A DNA stretch of 9,310 bases from CBFGWV01 sp965652545. Its GTDB lineage: Bacteria; Pseudomonadota; Gammaproteobacteria; Competibacterales; Competibacteraceae. The translations under genes and the position numbers were made by a program. Below are positions 6,265 to 9,310 of the stretch, one piece after another. Under the pieces are notes generated by a model, which searched no databases, had not been told where the DNA came from, and worked only from the letters and a program-made list of their open reading frames with translations. The number at the start of each line of letters is the position of its first letter. Within the stretch, counting starts at the first letter, position 1. The stretch lies in assembly GCA_965652545.1 (NCBI GenBank), contig CBFGWV010000199.1, positions 1-9,310 of the forward strand, written 5' to 3'.

Positions 6265-8057
6265 AGGCCGCGGTACATGCCCTGCTTGCCGTCTTGCCGC
6301 GCCGGCTGCGCCTGGGCTGGCTGGCCATCACGCCGCTGGCGTTCGGGGTGGCGGTGATGGAGAGCATCGGCGCCATGCTGGTGTTCGGCCTGATCCGCCT
6401 GATGAGCGAGCCGGAGATTCTCGGCCGGACGTTCTGGGGGATCACGCCGGGCGACTACCTGCCCCAGGGTGATGCTCTGATCCCGGTCCTGGCTATCGGG
6501 CTTGCCGGGTTTTATCTCGCCAAGAACGCCCTGGCGCTGTTCGTGCTGGATATGCGCAACGCCTTGACCACGCGCTCGGCCAGCTTGTGCGCCAGCCGTT
6601 TGTTCACCTTGTACCTGAGCACACCGTACGACCGGGTGCTGGAGCGCAACTCCGCCGAGCTGACGCGCAACCTCGTGGACTCGGTCGAGACCGCCTACCG
6701 CCAGGTGCTGGGCTCCTGCGTGTCCGCGGGTATCGAGATCGGCGTGGCGCTGGGGCTTACGATTTTGCTCATCCTCGCCGGTCCGGTGCAGTCGCTGGCG
6801 GTGCTCGCCGGGTTGATTCTGGCCTTGTTCATGCTGATGCGCTTCACCCAGAGCCGATTCGGCCGTTGGGGCCGGCGCGACCAGCGCCTCAAAGGCGAGG
6901 TTCTGAAGTCGGCACAGCAAGGTTTCGGTGTGCTCAAGGAAGTGCGTGTCCTCGGGCGCACCCGTTACTTCGCCGATCGCTTCGGGCAGCAACAGCACGC
7001 GCTTGGGGCCTTGCGTCGGCATGCCCTGAACTGGTCGGTGGCCCCACGCTACTTGGTCGAGACGATCTTCGTGTGCGGCATGCTCATCGTGTTGGCTGTG
7101 CTCACCGGCGGCGGACGTTCCGGCCCCAGCGCCCTGGCGATGCTCGGCTTGTATGCCTATGTGGGGTTTCGGGTGATCCCGGCATTCAACCGAATCGTGG
7201 AGCAACTGTCGTTGTTGCGCCACGGCGTCGGTGCCGTGGAAGCGCTGCGCGGCGACCTTGCCCGCTTGGCCGCGGGCGAGGACGCCGCATTGCCGGCACA
7301 GCCACCGACTCCGCGGGGGTTGAAGGACAGCTTGCAAGTCATCGACCTGGGCTATCGCTATCCCGCAGCCGATAGCGATGCATTGACCGGGGTGAGCTTC
7401 ACCCTGCGGCGGGGCGAGGCGTTGGGCATCATCGGCGCCACAGGGGCGGGCAAGAGCACCTTGCTCGATGTCCTGCTGGGCCTGCGCTCACCGACCCGGG
7501 GGCGGATACTCGCCGATGGGCGCGATATCGCCGCCGACCTGCCGGGCTGGTCGGCGTCCATCGGCTATGTACCCCAGGAAATCAGCCTCATCGACGATAC
7601 CCTGCGACGGAATATCGCGCTGGGGCTCGATGATGCCGAGATCGACGAGCCGCGGCTGGTCGAAGCGGTGCGCCTGGCGCAGTTGGAGGACTTCATCGCC
7701 GCGCTTCCCAACGGACTGGACACCGTGGTCGCCGAGCGCGGCCTGCGACTGTCTGGCGGGCAGCGCCAGCGGGTGGCGATCGCCCGCGCTTTGTACCACA
7801 GGCCCGGTCTGCTCATTCTCGATGAGGCGACCTCGGCGCTGGACTCGGCCACCGAACTGGCCGTGACCCAGGCGGTGCGCTCGCTTCACGGCCGGGTCAG
7901 CGTCATCGTGGTCGCCCACAGGCTATCCACCGTGCGCGATTGCGACCAGCTCATTCGCCTGGAGTACGGCCGCGTCGTCCAGTGTGGTAATTTCGCCGAT
8001 CTTATGGCGGCTGATCCGGCCCTGGCGCGTGCCGCCGGTCTGGGGCTCAATCCGTGA
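6255..8057 (+). CDS. PglK-like ABC transporter, probable lipid-linked oligosaccharide flippase
   Basis: This 600-residue ABC half-transporter fuses a six-helix membrane domain (helices near 22-49, 76-99, 156-174, 176-196, 266-284 and 294-311) to a nucleotide-binding domain. The latter has Walker A GATGAGKST (394-402), Q-loop VPQE, signature LSGGQ (499-503), Walker B LLILDEAT with D523 and E524, and the H-loop H555 (AHRLS). It should act as a homodimer in the inner membrane. Similarity to Campylobacter PglK, which flips the N-glycan precursor, goes beyond the ATPase: VAPRYLVETIFVCGML (262-277) and YVGFRVIPAFNRIVEQL (302-318) align with AVPRIYLEGIGFCVLVF and ALYRLMPSANRI of PglK. A loop of about 27 residues between helices 1 and 2 (51-77) corresponds to PglK's external helix. 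The start is a GTG overlapping the ALG2-like gene by 10 bp. MsbA-type lipid export is the alternative, but the neighbours favour an oligosaccharide-lipid cargo. Confidence 0.9.
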   Translation: MRLKAAVHALLAVLPRRLRLGWLAITPLAFGVAVMESIGAMLVFGLIRLMSEPEILGRTFWGITPGDYLPQGDALIPVLAIGLAGFYLAKNALALFVLDMRNALTTRSASLCASRLFTLYLSTPYDRVLERNSAELTRNLVDSVETAYRQVLGSCVSAGIEIGVALGLTILLILAGPVQSLAVLAGLILALFMLMRFTQSRFGRWGRRDQRLKGEVLKSAQQGFGVLKEVRVLGRTRYFADRFGQQQHALGALRRHALNWSVAPRYLVETIFVCGMLIVLAVLTGGGRSGPSALAMLGLYAYVGFRVIPAFNRIVEQLSLLRHGVGAVEALRGDLARLAAGEDAALPAQPPTPRGLKDSLQVIDLGYRYPAADSDALTGVSFTLRRGEALGIIGATGAGKSTLLDVLLGLRSPTRGRILADGRDIAADLPGWSASIGYVPQEISLIDDTLRRNIALGLDDAEIDEPRLVEAVRLAQLEDFIAALPNGLDTVVAERGLRLSGGQRQRVAIARALYHRPGLLILDEATSALDSATELAVTQAVRSLHGRVSVIVVAHRLSTVRDCDQLIRLEYGRVVQCGNFADLMAADPALARAAGLGLNP

Positions 8058-8068
8058 AGGACGCTACG

Positions 8069-8122
8069 ATGTCGCGAAACCGGGCCACTACAGGCGACTT
8101 GCTCAAGGATGGCAGGCCGTGA
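8069..8122 (+). CDS. Possible 17-codon leader ORF coupled to the GT28 gene
   Basis: This frame reads MSRNRATTGDLLKDGRP and stops. It starts with ATG after a well-spaced GAAGGA (8056-8061, seven-base gap), the best translation signal in the flippase-GT28 gap. Its TGA (8120-8122) overlaps the GTG start of the GT28 gene (8119-8121) as GTGA. This would let ribosomes ending here restart on the GT28 gene. No homology is recognisable. It may be a coupling device, the remnant of a longer N-terminus, or chance. Confidence 0.35.
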   Translation: MSRNRATTGDLLKDGRP

Positions 8123-9300
8123 ACGCATTACCGGCGTCCGCTCGTCAGCACCCGGCGCGCGAGGACGGCAACCTGTCCACACCCGATGCCGCGGCCGATG
8201 TGCGTTGCATCGCCGTGGTCGGCGCCAGCACCGCCGGTCACGTGTACCCGGCACTGGCCGTTGCCGATGCCTTGCGCGAGGACACCGGTCTGCGGTTGCT
8301 GTTCGTGGGCTCGCGCGGCGGTTTCGAGGAGCGACTGGTCCCTGATGGCGGGTTCGAACTGGCGTTGATTTGCGCCGCCCCGTTCATGCGCGCCAGTTTT
8401 GGCGGTCGTGCGCAGGCTCTGGTGTCGCTGGGCCGCGGTTTCTTGCAGGCCCGCGCGTTGCTGCGCCAGCACAAGGTCGCGCTCGTGCTCGGCTTCGGTG
8501 GCTTCGTCTCGGCGAGTGTCGTGCTGGCGGCACGCAGCCTGCGTATCCCCACAGTCATCCATGAGGCCAACCGGGTGCCGGGCCGGGCCAATCGCTTGCT
8601 GGCGAGGGTCGCCGACCGTGTCCACCTGTCCTTTCCCGACACCGCGCACGCGTTTCCGCCGGCGAGGACCGCGGTGACCGGTCAACCGGTGCGCCAGGGT
8701 ATTGCCGCCTTGTCGGCCTCTACCGCCTCGCGTGTGGCGCCGGATCCCCGCTGTCTGCACATCCTGGTTACCGGCGGCTCCAACGGCTCGCCGTTTCTCA
8801 ACGCCCGTGCACCGGAGCTGGTCGCGGCCCTGGCGCAACGCGGTGTCGGTGTGCAGGTACACCATCAGGTGGGGGACGATCCGCCCGAACCGGTCCAGGC
8901 GGCCTATGACTCGGTGGGGATCCCAGCCCGGGTCGAGACCTTCATCGAAGACATGGCGGCGGCATACCGGCGGGCCGACCTGGCCGTCGCCTGCGCCGGG
9001 GCCGGTACCCTGGCGGAGCTGGCCATGACCGGCCTGCCCGCCCTGCTGGTACCGCTGGCGCGTGCGGCGGACGACCACCAGAGCGCCAATGCACGCTGGA
9101 TGGAGCGTCGTGGCGCGGCCTGGATGGTCCGTGAGGCCGACTGGGATCCCATCGCGCTGGCTGCCGTGCTGCATACCGGATTGATGGACCCCGACCAATG
9201 GCGGACACGGGTCGCCGCCTTGCGCCGGCTGGCCGCGCCACAGGCGGTCGATGAGATCGTCATGGACTGCCGCAGACTGCTAGGAGTCTGTCGGACTTGA
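8119..9300 (+). CDS. MurG-like glycosyltransferase (GT28), probable GlcNAc transferase for the second GlcNAc
   Basis: This is a full-length GT28 protein, 393 residues from the GTG chosen. MurG makes lipid II by adding GlcNAc; the same fold, split in two, forms eukaryotic ALG14 and ALG13, which add the second GlcNAc to GlcNAc-PP-dolichol. Visible MurG features are the glycine loop GASTAGH (35-41; MurG GGTGGH), LGFGGFVSAS, IHEANRVPGRANR (H148, E149; MurG HEQN), GNPVR-like GQPVR, GGSNG (219-223; MurG GGSQG), FIEDMAAAY, and the UDP-GlcNAc pocket GAGTLAELAMTGLPALLVP (E300) with DDHQSAN (318-324). It departs from true MurG at several usually fixed positions and lies in a glycan operon, not the division/wall cluster, so I read it as a paralogue. 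The GTG has AAGGA nine bases upstream; about 28 residues precede the fold. GTG 8200 would be tighter but lacks an RBS. True MurG remains possible. Confidence 0.85.
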   Translation: MNALPASARQHPAREDGNLSTPDAAADVRCIAVVGASTAGHVYPALAVADALREDTGLRLLFVGSRGGFEERLVPDGGFELALICAAPFMRASFGGRAQALVSLGRGFLQARALLRQHKVALVLGFGGFVSASVVLAARSLRIPTVIHEANRVPGRANRLLARVADRVHLSFPDTAHAFPPARTAVTGQPVRQGIAALSASTASRVAPDPRCLHILVTGGSNGSPFLNARAPELVAALAQRGVGVQVHHQVGDDPPEPVQAAYDSVGIPARVETFIEDMAAAYRRADLAVACAGAGTLAELAMTGLPALLVPLARAADDHQSANARWMERRGAAWMVREADWDPIALAAVLHTGLMDPDQWRTRVAALRRLAAPQAVDEIVMDCRRLLGVCRT

Positions 9301-9310
9301 GACTGTCCTA
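9273..9310. repeat. Nested inverted repeats at the end of the GT28 gene
   Basis: CAGACT at 9273-9278 pairs exactly with AGTCTG at 9285-9290 across a 6-base loop. Alternatively TAGGA plus GTCT (9281-9289) pairs with AGAC (9300-9303) and TCCTA (9306-9310), with a two-base bulge. The element spans the stop codon and runs into the window edge. It could be the start of a terminator hairpin or of an interspersed repeat; what follows it is not visible. Confidence 0.4.

Noticed and set aside
6081..7337. Minus-strand open frame of 418 codons across ALG2-like and ABC genes.
   Set aside because: Translation is rich in Q, H, R and A without domains and runs opposite two well-supported genes.
1..9310. 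CRISPR arrays, tRNA or rRNA genes, transposase genes.
   Set aside because: No regularly spaced direct repeats, no tRNA- or rRNA-like stretch and no transposase motifs were seen; almost all of the window is taken by the genes listed.

Overview
The window is GC-rich and densely coding. It suggests a gammaproteobacterium: the helicase at the left end matches Escherichia coli Rep almost end to end, and a G/C-rich palindromic intergenic element lies beyond it. I cannot name the genus from the sequence.

Left half, minus strand, read right to left: an SDR oxidoreductase (3752-3021, TTG start); a membrane protein with an HELLH motif that overlaps it by 10 bp (3030-2281); then, after 76 bp, the Rep helicase (2204-192). 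Bases 1-191 hold only the palindromic element and no supportable gene.

Right half, plus strand, 3772-9300: a compact four-gene glycan-lipid operon. The first gene is a close homologue of eukaryotic ALG1 (beta-1,4-mannosyltransferase, GT33). The second is a homologue of eukaryotic ALG2 (GT4 mannosyltransferase). The third is a PglK-like ABC flippase for lipid-linked oligosaccharides. The fourth is a MurG-like GT28 glycosyltransferase, the fold shared with ALG13/ALG14. ALG1-like and ALG2-like are 3 bp apart, ALG2-like and the flippase overlap by 10 bp, and the flippase and the GT28 gene are separated by 61 bp that contain a possible 17-codon ORF ending in a GTGA overlap with the GT28 start.

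Read together, the four proteins could turn a GlcNAc-PP-lipid into GlcNAc2-PP-lipid (GT28), add the beta-mannose (ALG1-like), add one or two branching mannoses (ALG2-like) and flip the product across the inner membrane (ABC). That would be a bacterial counterpart of the early eukaryotic dolichol-linked N-glycan pathway, and it is the main discovery in this window. Family identity is strong for ALG1-like and ALG2-like. The actual sugars, lipid and final acceptor are inferred. No initiating phosphoglycosyltransferase and no oligosaccharyltransferase (PglB/STT3) lie in the window.
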